NCBI GenBank assembly: GCA_021030905.1
Contig: JAGFMI010000022.1
Coordinates: forward strand, 1 to 64,000
DNA from: Pyrenula massariospora
Lineage: Eukaryota; Ascomycota; Eurotiomycetes; Pyrenulales; Pyrenulaceae
DNA: 64,000 nucleotides
Direction of reading: 5' to 3'
The position numbers and the translations under genes were made by a program. Shown here piece after piece: positions 21,625-32,539 of the stretch (positions are counted from its first letter, which is position 1; every line of letters begins with the position of its first letter). Below the pieces are notes generated by a model. It saw nothing but the letters and a program-made list of their open reading frames with translations, ran no database searches and had not been told where the DNA came from.

Positions 21625-23115
21625 ATGGCAAACCTTCCGCATACGTCCAACTGGGTCAACGGCTCGCACGCCCAGCCTTCCTCAATTCGCATAACAGTGA
21701 TCAATCCCGCAAACGAGGTCCACATTGCCACAGTCGATGCCACTCCAGCCGATGTTGTAGCTGAAATTGTATCTTTATCGCTGTCCAGCTTCCAAAATGG
21801 CCTTTGGTCCAAAGCCGACGCTTCGACCCGCTTTTCCGTACTCTCGCGCGCCGCAAATCTCCTCCGCTCACGACTGTCCGAATTTATTTCCCTCGAGACC
21901 CTTCAGACCGGCCGTCCCATTCGTGAGATGCGAACTCAGCTCTCTCGTATTCCCGAGTGGCTAGATTACTTTGCCTCTCTTGCGAGAACCCATGAAGGAC
22001 GTGTCACTCCTTTCAAAGGGCCTGTGGTCAACACTCTTACCCGCTATCCCCTCGGCGTAGTCGCGCTAATCACACCATGGAACCATCCGTTGCTGATTGC
22101 GACAAAAAAGATAGCTGCGGCGTTGGCAGCGGGGAACGTGGTCATCGTCAAACCAAGCGAGATGGCACCATTGAGCGTGCTCAAGTTTGGCGAGCTATTT
22201 CAAGAAGCAGGTTTACCTGATGGAACATTGCAGATCCTAGGCGGATACGGAAGAGAGACAGGCAAATACCTTTGCGAAGATCCACGTTTGGCCAAGATCG
22301 ATTTGACCGGTGGCCTAAGTACATACAGGGCAATTGCAGCCGCAGCGAAAGATCAATTGGTCCCTATCACGGCTGAGCTCGGCGGGAAGGCCCCCGTCTG
22401 CGTATTTCCAAGCATGAATGCTGCGCAGGCGGTCAAGGCAGCGCTTTTTGCAAGCTTCATTGCTAGCGGGCAAACATGTGTAACTGGAAGCCGACTTTTA
22501 GTGCATGCAGATATCTACGATCAATTCGTAGAAATCATGGCATCCCGAACGAAAGCTCTTCGGATTGGTGATCCCACCGATGACAAAACTCAATTAGGCG
22601 CTGTGATATCCAAAGACGCGGTGGAGCGGTGCGCTGGGTTTGTGTCTCGTGCGATCCAAGAAGGTGGAAAGGTCATTTGCGGTGGAAATCCGACGTCCGT
22701 GAATGGAAAAGGGTTTTTCTTCGAACCAACACTAATTGAAAGTCAACCAGAATCCGACTTGTCTTGCAATGAAGTCTTTGGTCCGGTTATTGCAGTCATT
22801 AGATGTGAATCGGAAGACCATATCATCAGCTTGGCAAACAGCACCGCTTACGCACTCGGCGCTTCTGTTTGGACAAACGACTTTACACAGGCACACCGTG
22901 TCGCTGAGAAGATTGAAGCCGGTATTGTTTGGATCAATGGACACCATCTAAATGATCCTAGCTCTCCATGGGGTGGCTTCAAAGAAAGCGGGATGGGAAA
23001 AGAGAACGGTCTTGAGGCATATGAGAGCTATACCAAGGTCAAAAGCACCATCATCAACTACGGAGTTGTGCCGACATGGTTCGATGATGAGGTAGAGAAC
23101 GCCAGATATGGGTGA
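21625..23115 (+). CDS. aldehyde dehydrogenase
   Basis: A single exon of 496 residues, the full length of the NAD(P)-dependent aldehyde dehydrogenase superfamily, which oxidises aldehydes to acids. The active site is complete: PWNHP with Asn153, the general base Glu251 in AELGGK, and the nucleophile Cys285 in SGQTCVTG. The C-terminal PWGGFKESGMGKE signature is present. The N-terminus WVNG..... TVINPANEV aligns with the family start, so the ATG at 21625 is credible and no targeting peptide is visible, suggesting a cytosolic enzyme. The substrate cannot be read from the sequence. With the FAD monooxygenase 9 kb away it might serve aromatic or amine aldehyde breakdown, but they are not adjacent. 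Confidence 0.93.
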   Translation: MANLPHTSNWVNGSHAQPSSIRITVINPANEVHIATVDATPADVVAEIVSLSLSSFQNGLWSKADASTRFSVLSRAANLLRSRLSEFISLETLQTGRPIREMRTQLSRIPEWLDYFASLARTHEGRVTPFKGPVVNTLTRYPLGVVALITPWNHPLLIATKKIAAALAAGNVVIVKPSEMAPLSVLKFGELFQEAGLPDGTLQILGGYGRETGKYLCEDPRLAKIDLTGGLSTYRAIAAAAKDQLVPITAELGGKAPVCVFPSMNAAQAVKAALFASFIASGQTCVTGSRLLVHADIYDQFVEIMASRTKALRIGDPTDDKTQLGAVISKDAVERCAGFVSRAIQEGGKVICGGNPTSVNGKGFFFEPTLIESQPESDLSCNEVFGPVIAVIRCESEDHIISLANSTAYALGASVWTNDFTQAHRVAEKIEAGIVWINGHHLNDPSSPWGGFKESGMGKENGLEAYESYTKVKSTIINYGVVPTWFDDEVENARYG

Positions 23116-23444
23116 AGAAGTACACTCATCCCGAGAGAGCAAACATACCCTCGGCTCGTGATCAATGATTGATATCAAAAGTCGTGGCGCATCAAATTAT
23201 TAACCGAACAAGCACCTGTGTTAACAATCAGGTGCCCAAAGACTTCTAATACTTATCCTCAGACGCATCCTAGGATCCAGGACTCCTTACCAATCCAGAT
23301 TATACCTTTGGTTTTCAGCCGGTCATGGGAAAGCCCCACGCGATGTTTCATCCTATGCATCGACGAGCGAGATGTGTTAATTTCAAGCCTCCAGGATCGG
23401 TACGCTGTAGGTTTAGGATATGCATTTTGAGATTAGACGACTAT
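23116..23444. other. spacer between convergent genes
   Basis: Holds the 3' ends of the aldehyde dehydrogenase (+) and histidine acid phosphatase (-). No distinct signal seen. Confidence 0.5.
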
Positions 23445-24917
23445 TTACAGTTGGATTCTTGAGACAAAACCATCCACCTCACCGCTAGTCCAGAACTGCG
23501 TGATGGGCTCCTTTCCCCGAGTTTGGTTGGTAAAGCCGCAATTTGCTACAAATCCGCCAGTCGCGTCATACTTCCTTTGCACGAAATCTACGTAATCCTC
23601 AAGCCTACATGATCGCCCAGGGCCCCCATCGCAGCCTTCCACTGGATATACGGCATCATTCAACAGTAGACGGACAAAGTGATCTTGTTTGCCGCACGCA
23701 AGCCGCTCAAAGGCCACGGTACCTCGCATACTGACAAATCTGCTTGCCTGGTACTTGCTATCAAAATCGGGCATTGTAGGATCTAGTGGTTGGATGAGGT
23801 CAAAGACGCCAATTTCAGAGACCAGCTGACTAATTTGTCCATCATTGAGGAATGCCATAGTCAACGGCGGAGGTAGCGACGATGGTCCCTGTCGAAGAAG
23901 AGAAGCTATCGAGCGAAGAAAGGGGAACATAAGTGTGCCGTTACCAGAGGAACCAGGACCATTCCCGTAGTAGTATCGAAGGTCTTGCGCAAACTCGTAT
24001 TGTCTAAATTCGGTGGGTGAAAAAGTATGACAGAACGGAGAGACGTTCTCGATGCCACGGATGCTTGTCTCAAATCCGCAAAGGTAGGGAAAGAGGGAAA
24101 CATCGCTCGAGCTCAGTGTCAAGTTTCCTGAGATGAGAGAATTAAGGTAAGCAGTAATTGGGGGAAGATATACGGAAGACCATGTGCTCGTTTGAGGCGA
24201 GCCAGAAGTATCTCTATAAAGCGGGCAAAGATCGGAAGGTGCTAAAGAATTTCCATAAGCCAGTGGCGATGTCGAATTGATGACAAGGACATTCCCATTG
24301 GTAGAGTACGCGCTGGTGAAGATCTCCGCCGACTCGATCACGCGGGGATAGAGATTGGCGTAAGTTGTGAAGGTTGAATTGTTCGGATACAGGTTGGGAT
24401 ACCGTCCACGAAGTGTGGATGCGAGAGTGATCAGCTCACGGTGCCCGGTAAGTGACTCGCTGGAGATGGTCGTATTGGTCACGGATATGGGACTCCAGTC
24501 AGGAAGAAATGCGAGACCGCCTTCTGCAGAAAATGGCTGGCTCCTCAGCTAAAGCCGTCAGATCTTGAAATGGTGGCTTATCGAGAATGAAACCTTTGAG
24601 TAGAGATCCAACCATTGCTGGTATGCGCCCGGGTCTGGGTAGCGGGATCCGTGACGAAGGACGTAGATCGCTTGGTCAACCGTGCAGCCTTGCGGCGGGA
24701 ACGGCTCGATGGTGTTGACATTGGGTCCTAGACCAAAATTAGATTTCAGCGCTCGCATGATATCGACTGAATGCTCACCCGAAAACCATGGGCTGTTCCC
24801 TCCAAGCCAGTGAAGCGGGTTGAAGCTTAGGTCTCGGCTCTCGGATCTTCGTGGTGTGTACTGGTCTAGATTACTGGCAACTATCCAGAAAAAAAGAAAG
24901 ACTAGTGCTCGCCGCAT
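23445..24917 (-). CDS. secreted histidine acid phosphatase (phytase-like)
   Basis: Exon 1 24917-24594, intron 24593-24549 (45 nt, donor GTTTCA, CTGAC branch, TTTAG end), exon 2 24548-23445; 475 residues. An N-terminal hydrophobic stretch (RRALVFLFFWIVA) acts as signal peptide. The catalytic RHGSRYP motif is at residues 88-94: the His forms the phosphohistidine. Many N-x-S/T sites and paired cysteines fit a secreted glycoprotein that releases phosphate from organic esters. The C-terminal proton-donor motif, usually HD, reads FLNDGQI here, so the His is Asn while the Asp stays. Some fungal members may share this, but I cannot check. The N-terminal exon matches the fungal family (FNPLHWLGGNSPWF, PPQGCTVDQAIYVLRHG). 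Confidence 0.9.
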
Positions 24918-25677
24918 CCCGTATTGTCATATTACCTTCAATGCATCTCTAAATCTGGGTGTGACGCGAAGCAAGAAGTAAGGAATTCCAGATAATTTCT
25001 ATCTAAAAGTAAATGAGACTCCATTTACTTGGAAACACTTACCATTTCCCCGTAAGCAAACTTATGTTCAGACAAATTCAACACGTGTTGGAGGAACAAG
25101 TCCGATTGACTACAATTTAGCAGTTTCCTTTTTGGGCCAAGATGCTCCTTTTTTTCGGCACTACGGTGCCGGCTCTGAGCATAGATCACTCAATCTTGAA
25201 GTTGCTGCACCCCATCTATTAAGGAGCATGCCACCTCAACACTAAGCATTATATCAGGCACATCTTCAAAGCTTCCTTGACTAGAGTAACAGAACCGTGC
25301 GGCTACCAGCGAAAACTCCTTAGATCTATTACGCAAACTTTGCACCTCCGAAGTGAGCACAATGCAGAAGAATAATTTCGAATATCGCACAAAGCTGATC
25401 GCAAATATATCGATGAATTCGTAGCTCAGTGAAGTTGATCGCAAAGAATTGCTACCACTTGTGTGATAATCCCAATGAGCGATATTATTATAAGAACAAA
25501 CTCCAGGTTTTGTCAAAGCAAGCAAATGATCAAGACAGTATACCAACCCTGACACTTTTATCTCCCGTAACGGACTACATAAATTGCATCATAACCAGCC
25601 CGAGTATCAAATGAATGTCCATGCTAACGCTCAAAAACGAATGCCGAGGGACCCTTGCTCCCTAATACGACGAATAT
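24918..25677. other. intergenic, nothing seen
   Basis: Promoter side of the phosphatase gene on the left. The minus frame at 25190-25555 has no recognisable motif. Confidence 0.45.
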
Positions 25678-26343
25678 TCAGCAGTTGAAAATCAGGGCAA
25701 CGCCAGAAGGTTCGAGACCCTGCTTTCCACCAAGAGTGTTGGGAAGCCTCACGCTACCAGCAAACTGCTGCCAGTTGCTTTCCTCGAACAAGAAGGACAA
25801 AGTACCCCCGTAAGGATAGTGGCTGTTGGGGTTCTGACTTGGGCAGACGCCAGACCAGATGTAGGTCTCAAATTTGTCCTGCGGTTGAGTAGGAAAGCGA
25901 ACAGTGCTGACGAGCTGTTGTTTTGTCGGTGGTGTGTTCCAGGTTGCTCGACCAAGGGGATCCGGATCGACCAACCAAACGTCGGCCTGGACGGCACCAG
26001 CCACGTCAGGGTTCGCTATGGCGTATTGATTTGGCTGTGTGGTCTTGGGGATGGTGAAACGAAGCATGCAGCCAGTTGCTTGGTAAGGGATGTAGTTGAA
26101 CGAAACGAGTGTGGATTTGGTGTTCTTGTAAGATCCACCGGAGCTTGTTCGGTTCAGAACAATGCTAGTGTCGTATGTGACAGTATCTGGCTGGGACGCA
26201 TCGAGAATGTCGATCGGGGAGGCTCCGATTGTAGAGCATGCGCGAGGAGCAAGATCTGCCGGAGAAGGCGAAGGGAGGGCGGCGATAGGTGAGAGAAGTA
26301 GGTGGAGCGATGCGATGATGACGGGGAAATTGACCATTTGCAT
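25678..26343 (-). CDS. secreted protein of the But2/Ubiquitin-3-binding C-terminal domain type
   Basis: A single exon of 221 residues. Two starts are possible (MQM; the second is 6 nt on), both giving a clear signal peptide (FPVIIASLHLLLSPIAALP). A PSPADLAPRA stretch follows, then a beta-rich domain with conserved-looking features (TGCMLRFTIPKTT, NPDVAGAVQADVWLV, FETYIWSGVCPSQN, FLFEESNWQQFAGSVRL) and a terminal ALIFNC. This is the pattern of fungal extracellular or cell-wall proteins assigned to the But2 C-terminal domain, whose molecular role is unclear. It has five cysteines. No introns are needed. The gene stands alone, with gene-free DNA on either side. Confidence 0.7.
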   Translation of the reverse strand: MQMVNFPVIIASLHLLLSPIAALPSPSPADLAPRACSTIGASPIDILDASQPDTVTYDTSIVLNRTSSGGSYKNTKSTLVSFNYIPYQATGCMLRFTIPKTTQPNQYAIANPDVAGAVQADVWLVDPDPLGRATWNTPPTKQQLVSTVRFPTQPQDKFETYIWSGVCPSQNPNSHYPYGGTLSFLFEESNWQQFAGSVRLPNTLGGKQGLEPSGVALIFNC

Positions 26344-27916
26344 GACTAAAACGTGAGATGGGTTTCTAAAGGATCGGCTTGGTCAAATCGCGACGGATAT
26401 TCGTTGCTGAAGCGAAGGACAACAAGAGAATCAGCTATTACACTGCTGAACCAGGGATGTTTATTAGAGTTGCTGAGTGAGACAATGAATACAGACAGCA
26501 ATCAGGAAGATTCCAGGGACTCTTATATATCCGTAAAGCAGAGCCAGAGGTCGCCAGGCAAGGCTTAGATTTGTCTTGCGGACTGACAGGTCACATTGTT
26601 ACTCTGTGGCAACATGCAAACACGAACGGTGAAGCTTGAAGTTGAGCCACATATTGACCTTCTTCCTAGTGGGTGTTTCTCATAGCGCTTCGTGGCTGAA
26701 TACATTTCGACCAAAAGTCCTTGATAAAGGATAGCGCGGGACGAATGCTTCACTGGCAAAGAAGCTAGAATCCGGGGCGGAATAGATGCCAAGAAGGGCT
26801 TGCCAAGGGCGGCCTCATGGGCTTCGTGCACGGTGCATGAGTCACATTTCGGTACCGAGCGAAGAGTAAATATAGTGACGCGGGGCTGAGACAACGGCTA
26901 CCGTCGTATTGTCGTGTTCCCCTCAGGCCACTCTCGTTACATGGAGGCCCTGTCATTAGTAAAGTAATTGACCATTCTCCCCAGACAGCCATGAAGTTGG
27001 ATAACAATAAACCATAATGGCAAATGGATGATGCATCACCCATACAAATCAAGAAAAGCTCTCACCTATCTATAGCATTCGCCAATGAATGCCCCTCAGA
27101 AATTGGAGCTTGTGTGAAATGATTTTTAAGCCATGTGTCTCGAATGTATCGCTGGTTCCCGCCAGCGTCTAGAATCGAAATTGCTTTTCTTATGGCAAAC
27201 GGGCTACTAGAGTCGAGGAATAGACTATGTCGGCCTTGAGGTCAAAATCACGTAGGCTCACACAAAGGGCGAGGCGAAGAAATCCTGCAGCTAAGGGCTG
27301 CCACGGAGATATTGTAAAGGTGTATCGCGTCTGCACTGGTGTAACGGCACAGCTGTGAGTACTGATGATCTGAAAGGAGACGTTGTGTTCGTCTAATATT
27401 GGTATCAACAAAAATACTATCCTGAGAAAAGGTGCCATTGGTAGAGTTGTTTGCTAATAACGTCGAGAAGGCGGCACAAAGTTCCACAAAGACAATGTGG
27501 ATACTATCAGTATAGAGTCAACGGTTTTAAAGAGCACGTTTACAAGTGCTTTCGTGAGAGGTTCCCCGCCTCTGCAACGTGAGGAACGGTGGAGGGTGGA
27601 TGATGAAGCGCACAGAAATCACCATGGCGGGATCAAGATAGAGAAGCATTCGGACCGATACTTGAGACGTTTGCATGGATGAAGAGTTCAGCTCCAATAT
27701 TCCTGGGTAAGGACATGCATGAGCTCTCTAAGGAGAGCATAAAATTTCATGAGTGAGCATAGAGGATAATTATCACCCCCAAAAGGGCAATCAGATCGAA
27801 GATCTTGCGGCTCCGCGATAAGCATGATACCCATGCCGTCCATTGCAAGTCGCTCTAACCTCTGAGAGTACAACCAGGCCCTTTTGTGCTCCTACTTTTA
27901 AGTTAATGACCGTGCA
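26344..27916. other. 1.6-kb gene-free stretch
   Basis: Contains scattered minus-strand frames (26565-26894, 27248-27487) with no motif I can recognise. Ends in the promoter of the ATP11 homologue. Confidence 0.4.
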
Positions 27917-28949
27917 ATGAACCTCTGCAGAAGCCTTTCTCTGCGTCATGTCTCTCAGGGAAAGCTCTGCAGTTTGAGATATTCTCAACGCCGATGGGCG
28001 CAGGTTCACGATGTTCGCTTCGTTGCCACACACCAAGATCCCAACGCCATCCTCGAAAAGTACCAGAACAAGCTGGAACGCAAGGCAAAGGAGTAGGTAG
28101 ACGATTTATTCTATCTCATGGAAACTGACAATACTTGATAGAGAGGGTCATGAGTCAGTCTCTTCCCTAAAAGAAGCTTATCGAGATAAAATATCCGCGC
28201 TGCGGCAATCCGCTTCTAAATTACCAAGCTCCCCTCTTCCAAATTCAAACTCCAGCGCCTATCCGACACCACAAACAGCTCCTATCCCTCCCCAGAGATC
28301 TAGTCAAACTCAGTCGAAGACTGGCATCAGACCTCTTTCATCCTACCTAGACCTCGCCAAGATCCGTACGCTTCCTCAGAAAGAAATCGGAGTGTTATGG
28401 CGGCTCCGCCATGCGTCAGATCCCACCTCCCTTTGCGCAACCATCCCTCTTGATTCCTACAACAGAATATTTAGAAATGCCCAACAACACCCTCAATTCA
28501 TCTTGCCTCTCCCCCGATCATCTGAAGGTCAGGGAACCGAGCCAAAAACTGCCAATACGTCTGCAGATATACATTTCCTCCAATGGGCCTTTCACCCTCC
28601 TACCTCGCCATCTGGGCTCAACACCCACACTTCCACCGTCCTTTTCACGCATCTAGCAGCCTACAAACTACATGGCACATATGCGCAACCCCACACTACC
28701 CTCACACATCATCTCGACTTGGCCGATTCCCACAGATTGGTCTTGCTTCATGGCCAAGTCGTCCCTGACCGCGGAATTAGCATAGATGAAGGCCGATGGC
28801 TGGCCATGTGCTTGCAAAGATTTTACGACTTTGAGGTTCAAGGCGGAGAGAGGAAGGGCAAGCTTCTCAAAAGCTTTAGCGAGGGTAAGACTGGAGACGA
28901 TGGGTTTCAGGTAGAAGCTCTTGTCGAAGAAGCGGAGAAAGTGGGATAA
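27917..28949 (+). CDS. ATP11: mitochondrial F1-ATPase assembly factor ATP11
   Basis: Exon 1 27917-28092, intron 28093-28141 (49 nt, GTAGGT, CTGAC branch, GATAG), exon 2 28142-28949; phases match and the protein has 327 residues. The first 40 residues are basic and hydroxylated without acids (CRSLSLRHVSQGKLCSLRYSQRRW), a mitochondrial presequence. The signature region of the family is present: GIRPLSSYLDLAKIRTLPQKEIGVLWRLRHA, split by me only for description. Atp11 binds free F1 beta subunits in the matrix and hands them to the alpha subunits during ATP synthase assembly. The C-terminal HHLDLADSHRLVLLHGQV block and acidic tail agree with fungal homologues. Confidence 0.93.
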
Positions 28950-29253
28950 AGGAAGATTGGTACAGAAGGCACGGCCTCGGAATTGTAAGATAGTCAATGT
29001 TGCCTGCCTGTTGATAGTGCATCTGATATGCACCTGCAATCCACAGCCTGGTGATAATGAGGTCCAGGTTTCCAACTCAGCCCATGCGCCTGACAGTGCT
29101 CAAGGGTATCCGCCGCCAGTCTAAATTTGAAAAGTCAAATCCCCTCCAACCGAACGGTATGCCATAACACCGAACATCTTCCCCGCCATACCATCCCGAA
29201 AAGAAAATAATGCAAGCATCACAAAAGCGCCTTGAAAAAACAATGACTGCGCG

Positions 29254-30192
29254 TCAGTCGTCATCATCCCAGCTTACGGCACCCTTGCCCTTCTCTAAAT
29301 AGCCGTTTGTAGCCACCTCCTCTGTCAAGAACTTCCAAATTGCGTCAAAGTAGCCATCTTCGGCGACGGTATCATTGTGATGTCCTTCCGGCAGACTCTT
29401 CCAGATCTTAGTTTTGGCTTTGCATACTCTGAACAACTCTTGCATCTGCACTGGTGGGACAATTTCGTCCTTCAATCCGGAGAGGAAGAGAATTGGAATA
29501 TCTGTGATGTGCGGGAGCATTTCTTCGCTTGGCCAGTATTGGTGGCAAAGCCGGGCAAGATATCTCGCTGGTGGGAAGGCAGCAGGGATCATCTTTTTGA
29601 TACTGGTAAACGTATTTTCCAGCATCAGAGCCGCTATGTCTCCTTGAGCCAAATTCTCCTTCACGAGCCGTATGGAAACAGCTCCACCCAAAGATTGTCC
29701 GTAGATCACAATTTTCGTACTTTTCGCGTTCTTCCGGACCCAGTCCAGGCCCGTCTTTGCATCGATCATCAAGGAATTCTCATCTGGAGTGCCTGTACTG
29801 TGACCATAGCCTCGATATTCTAGCATGAGAACATTACATAGCAAAGACTCCTGAAGAACTTTGCCAATAGGCAATCGGTGGCCGATATTGCCTGCATTTC
29901 CATGAAATGTGAGAATGGTGATCGGAAGGGTTCTTGATGATTTTGGAGCAGATAGGAAGTATGCGTGCAACGTCTCGCCGTCGGGGGTGGGTAAGTGGTG
30001 CGTTGTGCAGTTGGAGATACCAAATGAATTCGGTTTAGGGACTTCGGTGCGCGAGCCTGGAGGGAGATTGCGAGGGTATATTATCTCATTCTGTTTGAAG
30101 TACAATAGTGAGCTGGCAACGACAGCAAGGCCAGAAGAAGCAAGGACTGGAAGACGCAGCCAGGCCGCCAAACTTGCTGCGTATTGCGACAT
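29254..30192 (-). CDS. BEM46-type membrane-anchored alpha/beta hydrolase
   Basis: A single exon of 312 residues. One N-terminal membrane segment (about residues 13-32) is followed by the alpha/beta-hydrolase fold: oxyanion HGNAG at 97-101, nucleophile Ser167 in GQSLGG, acid Asp242 in GLKDEIVPP and His271/272 in EGHHND. This order and the N-terminal anchor define the BEM46/ABHD13 family (ER and cell periphery in fungi, linked to polarity and hyphal growth; substrate unknown). The tail is acidic (WDDDD). The gene is divergent to PRE3, with 455 bp between starts. Confidence 0.92.
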   Translation of the reverse strand: MSQYAASLAAWLRLPVLASSGLAVVASSLLYFKQNEIIYPRNLPPGSRTEVPKPNSFGISNCTTHHLPTPDGETLHAYFLSAPKSSRTLPITILTFHGNAGNIGHRLPIGKVLQESLLCNVLMLEYRGYGHSTGTPDENSLMIDAKTGLDWVRKNAKSTKIVIYGQSLGGAVSIRLVKENLAQGDIAALMLENTFTSIKKMIPAAFPPARYLARLCHQYWPSEEMLPHITDIPILFLSGLKDEIVPPVQMQELFRVCKAKTKIWKSLPEGHHNDTVAEDGYFDAIWKFLTEEVATNGYLEKGKGAVSWDDDD

Positions 30193-30647
30193 GACGAGGA
30201 GCTCAATAACCGTTTTGTTTGGAGAAAATCATATGTTCAGCCCTTCTAGTAAAGCAGTCGTCCATAAAGTGCAGTCTGTATCATATAAGACTGCCTTGCC
30301 ATTGTGGGGGAAAGGGAATAATTGTGTTGCCTGTCCAATGGTGAGGCTCCTCAGCCGGTCGACTGTTTTGACGCCGATCTGGCCGCGGGGAATAAAGCGT
30401 AGGAGGAGCTTGGACCATGCCAAGCATCCAGCTACGATTAGAGAGCTTCAGCATTTGGAAAACGCGTTGTCCACTGCTGCCTCACTACTCCCTGGAAAAA
30501 TCGCACCACCTTTTGACGAACGATCTCCCAAAGCCACGGCAGAAACTTTCAGCGCATATTTGAATCTGTCTTTCCCCAGAATTATCAGTCTGCATTGTTC
30601 CTCTCTTCACCGGCTCCCCGCCAACCGCGCCCCATCTTGACATTACA
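30193..30647. promoter_or_regulatory. shared promoter region, BEM46-like / PRE3
   Basis: The 455 bp between the two divergent start codons must contain both promoters. The right end is C-rich and TATA-less (CTCTTCACCGGCTCCCCG), as in housekeeping fungal promoters. I do not see a clear proteasome-associated element. Confidence 0.6.
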
Positions 30648-31532
30648 ATGGGCCCTGGAACAGGAGTGCTCGGAGAAGGTCAGGCTTGCCTTGTAGCCTA
30701 CAGAAGTTGAGCTGACCCAATAGATGGCATACATGTCGACATGAACCATCTGAAGAAAGGAGAAGTGAAGTCTGTCTGCTTAGGTCTGACCCTGCGGGAA
30801 TCTTGCTAATCACCTATCCATAGTCTGGGGACCTCAATGTCTGTATCGATCCTATGTCTACAATCACGGCGATCTCATGATTTTTTAGTATGGCCATCAA
30901 CTTTAAGGACGGCGTTATATTAGGTGCCGACAGTCGAACGACAACGGGAACATTTATTGCAAATCGAGTCACGGATAAGCTCACACAAGTACATGACACG
31001 ATCTGGTGTTGTCGTTCTGGATCAGCGGCAGACACTCAAGCAGTCGCGGACATCGTACAGTACCACCTTGGTATGTATGGGATAATGAACAACGAGCCAC
31101 CGACCACCCAAACCGCAGCTGCCCTTTTCCAAGAGTTATGCTACGACAACAAGGACCAATTAAGGTAAGTAGTGCATCCATATGCCAACGCCTTGCTGAG
31201 GATAGCGTAGCGCGGGCATGATAATCGCTGGCTACGACAAACGACACGGGGGCCAAGTCTATTCGATACCACTCGGCGGCTCACTACATAAACAACCATA
31301 TGCTATCGGAGGTTCAGGGTCCACATACATTTACGGGTACTGCGATGCCAACTGGAGAGAAGGGATGACAGAACAAGAAGGTGTCAATTTCGTGAAAGGT
31401 GCTCTACGAGAAGCGATTAAGTGGGATGGTAGTTCTGGTGGTGTGATCAGGATGGTGGTGTTGACCGCGCGAGGAGCCATCAGACACCTGTATCTTCCAG
31501 ATCAAGATTATCGAGGACCTGGTACAGATTAA
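30648..31532 (+). CDS. PRE3: 20S proteasome catalytic subunit beta-1
   Basis: Five exons: 30648-30678, 30724-30769, 30824-30838, 30889-31164, 31211-31532; all phases match and give 229 residues. The third exon is only 15 nt. A 28-residue propeptide ends before Thr29 (LG|TSIMA). Counting from that Thr as residue 1, Asp17 (GADSR), Lys33 (VTDK) and Arg45 (CCR) fall exactly where the N-terminal nucleophile beta-1 subunit needs them; Arg45 gives caspase-like, post-acidic cleavage. [10 protein letters not shown] is conserved. The subunit works in the nucleus and cytosol inside the proteasome core. The alternative ATG at 30890 would lose the catalytic Thr, so the upstream exons are needed. Confidence 0.95.
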
Positions 31533-32539
31533 TATCGAGCTCTGTGTTTGTTGAAGATAGACGCGTGGATCCAGCATGAAATAGCGTTTGCTTTCGATAT
31601 GTGGACCATCGGGCCGTCTCTCCACGCCCTAAAGCCAACTCTCAAAAACTTCCGACTCCCACCAGGTGTTTAATCTTATGGAAACGATCAAATTCCGCTT
31701 TGTGTAGCGCAAGTAGGGCATCAGAAGATGGTGATGATGGGTTGTAAGGTCGCGAATTACATGCTAGAACACGTAGTAGCACCGAACAGGGAATCGCTGA
31801 AACATCCTCCTCGGCGTTTTCCAATGCACACGAGCCATTTCACATCTGCAGCTGTCGACGGCGAATGAAGACGGCTTGGGGGTAGAATAATTCATTGGAC
31901 TGTGCGACATCAATCCTGTCACGGATGACGTACGGCTTGGAAGGTTGATGCTTTGGGTCAGGGATGCGCGCAGCGGGATGCCTTAATTCAAGCCACCTGT
32001 GATTAATTTGGCGCAATCCACCTCAACACCAGCCCTTTTCCCTTTTTCGCTGGAAGCAATCCTTGTCCCACTGTCGCTCCTTTTGATCGCGCCGGACGAC
32101 TGCAAAACACAGTCCTTGACTTTTGGTACTCTGAGCGGGCTTCGATGCTCCCATGATGCGGTGAGTGGTGCTGTCTCCTAGCCAAACGATCATCATCAGC
32201 GTTCCCCCACAGCCACACGTTATCAGCGCTCGCCTTCTACCTTCAACCCCACTACCATTACCACGACCGCCCTTTTTCCACCGCCTTGCCATCCCAAAGG
32301 CCACAGACTGCCCTACTATACCTATGACCTCCCCGCTACTCATTCTCAGCCTCGCCGCATTACTTGCCTTGCCGATATCCCTGCATCTCTTCTAGCCGCG
32401 ACTTCGAGAGATCGTTGCGCCTGCGCCAGTCCTTCACTGTCGTTATTGCTGTCGACCTGAATCCGTATGCCAAGCGCACGCGATTACTGACATATCTCTT
32501 CAAAGGCAGTGGGTGCAGGTCGCTGGAAAGTAGACTGAC
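31533..32539. other. 1-kb spacer and probable long leader of the cyclin gene
   Basis: No gene supported. The right half is C/T-rich (CCACTACCATTACCACGACC, CCTTTTTCC) and looks like transcribed leader. Short upstream open frames are possible there. Confidence 0.45.

Noticed and set aside
29909-30640. 243-codon + frame opposite the BEM46-like gene and its promoter
   Set aside because: Its left half is the exact antisense of a well-supported hydrolase and the right half lacks motifs.
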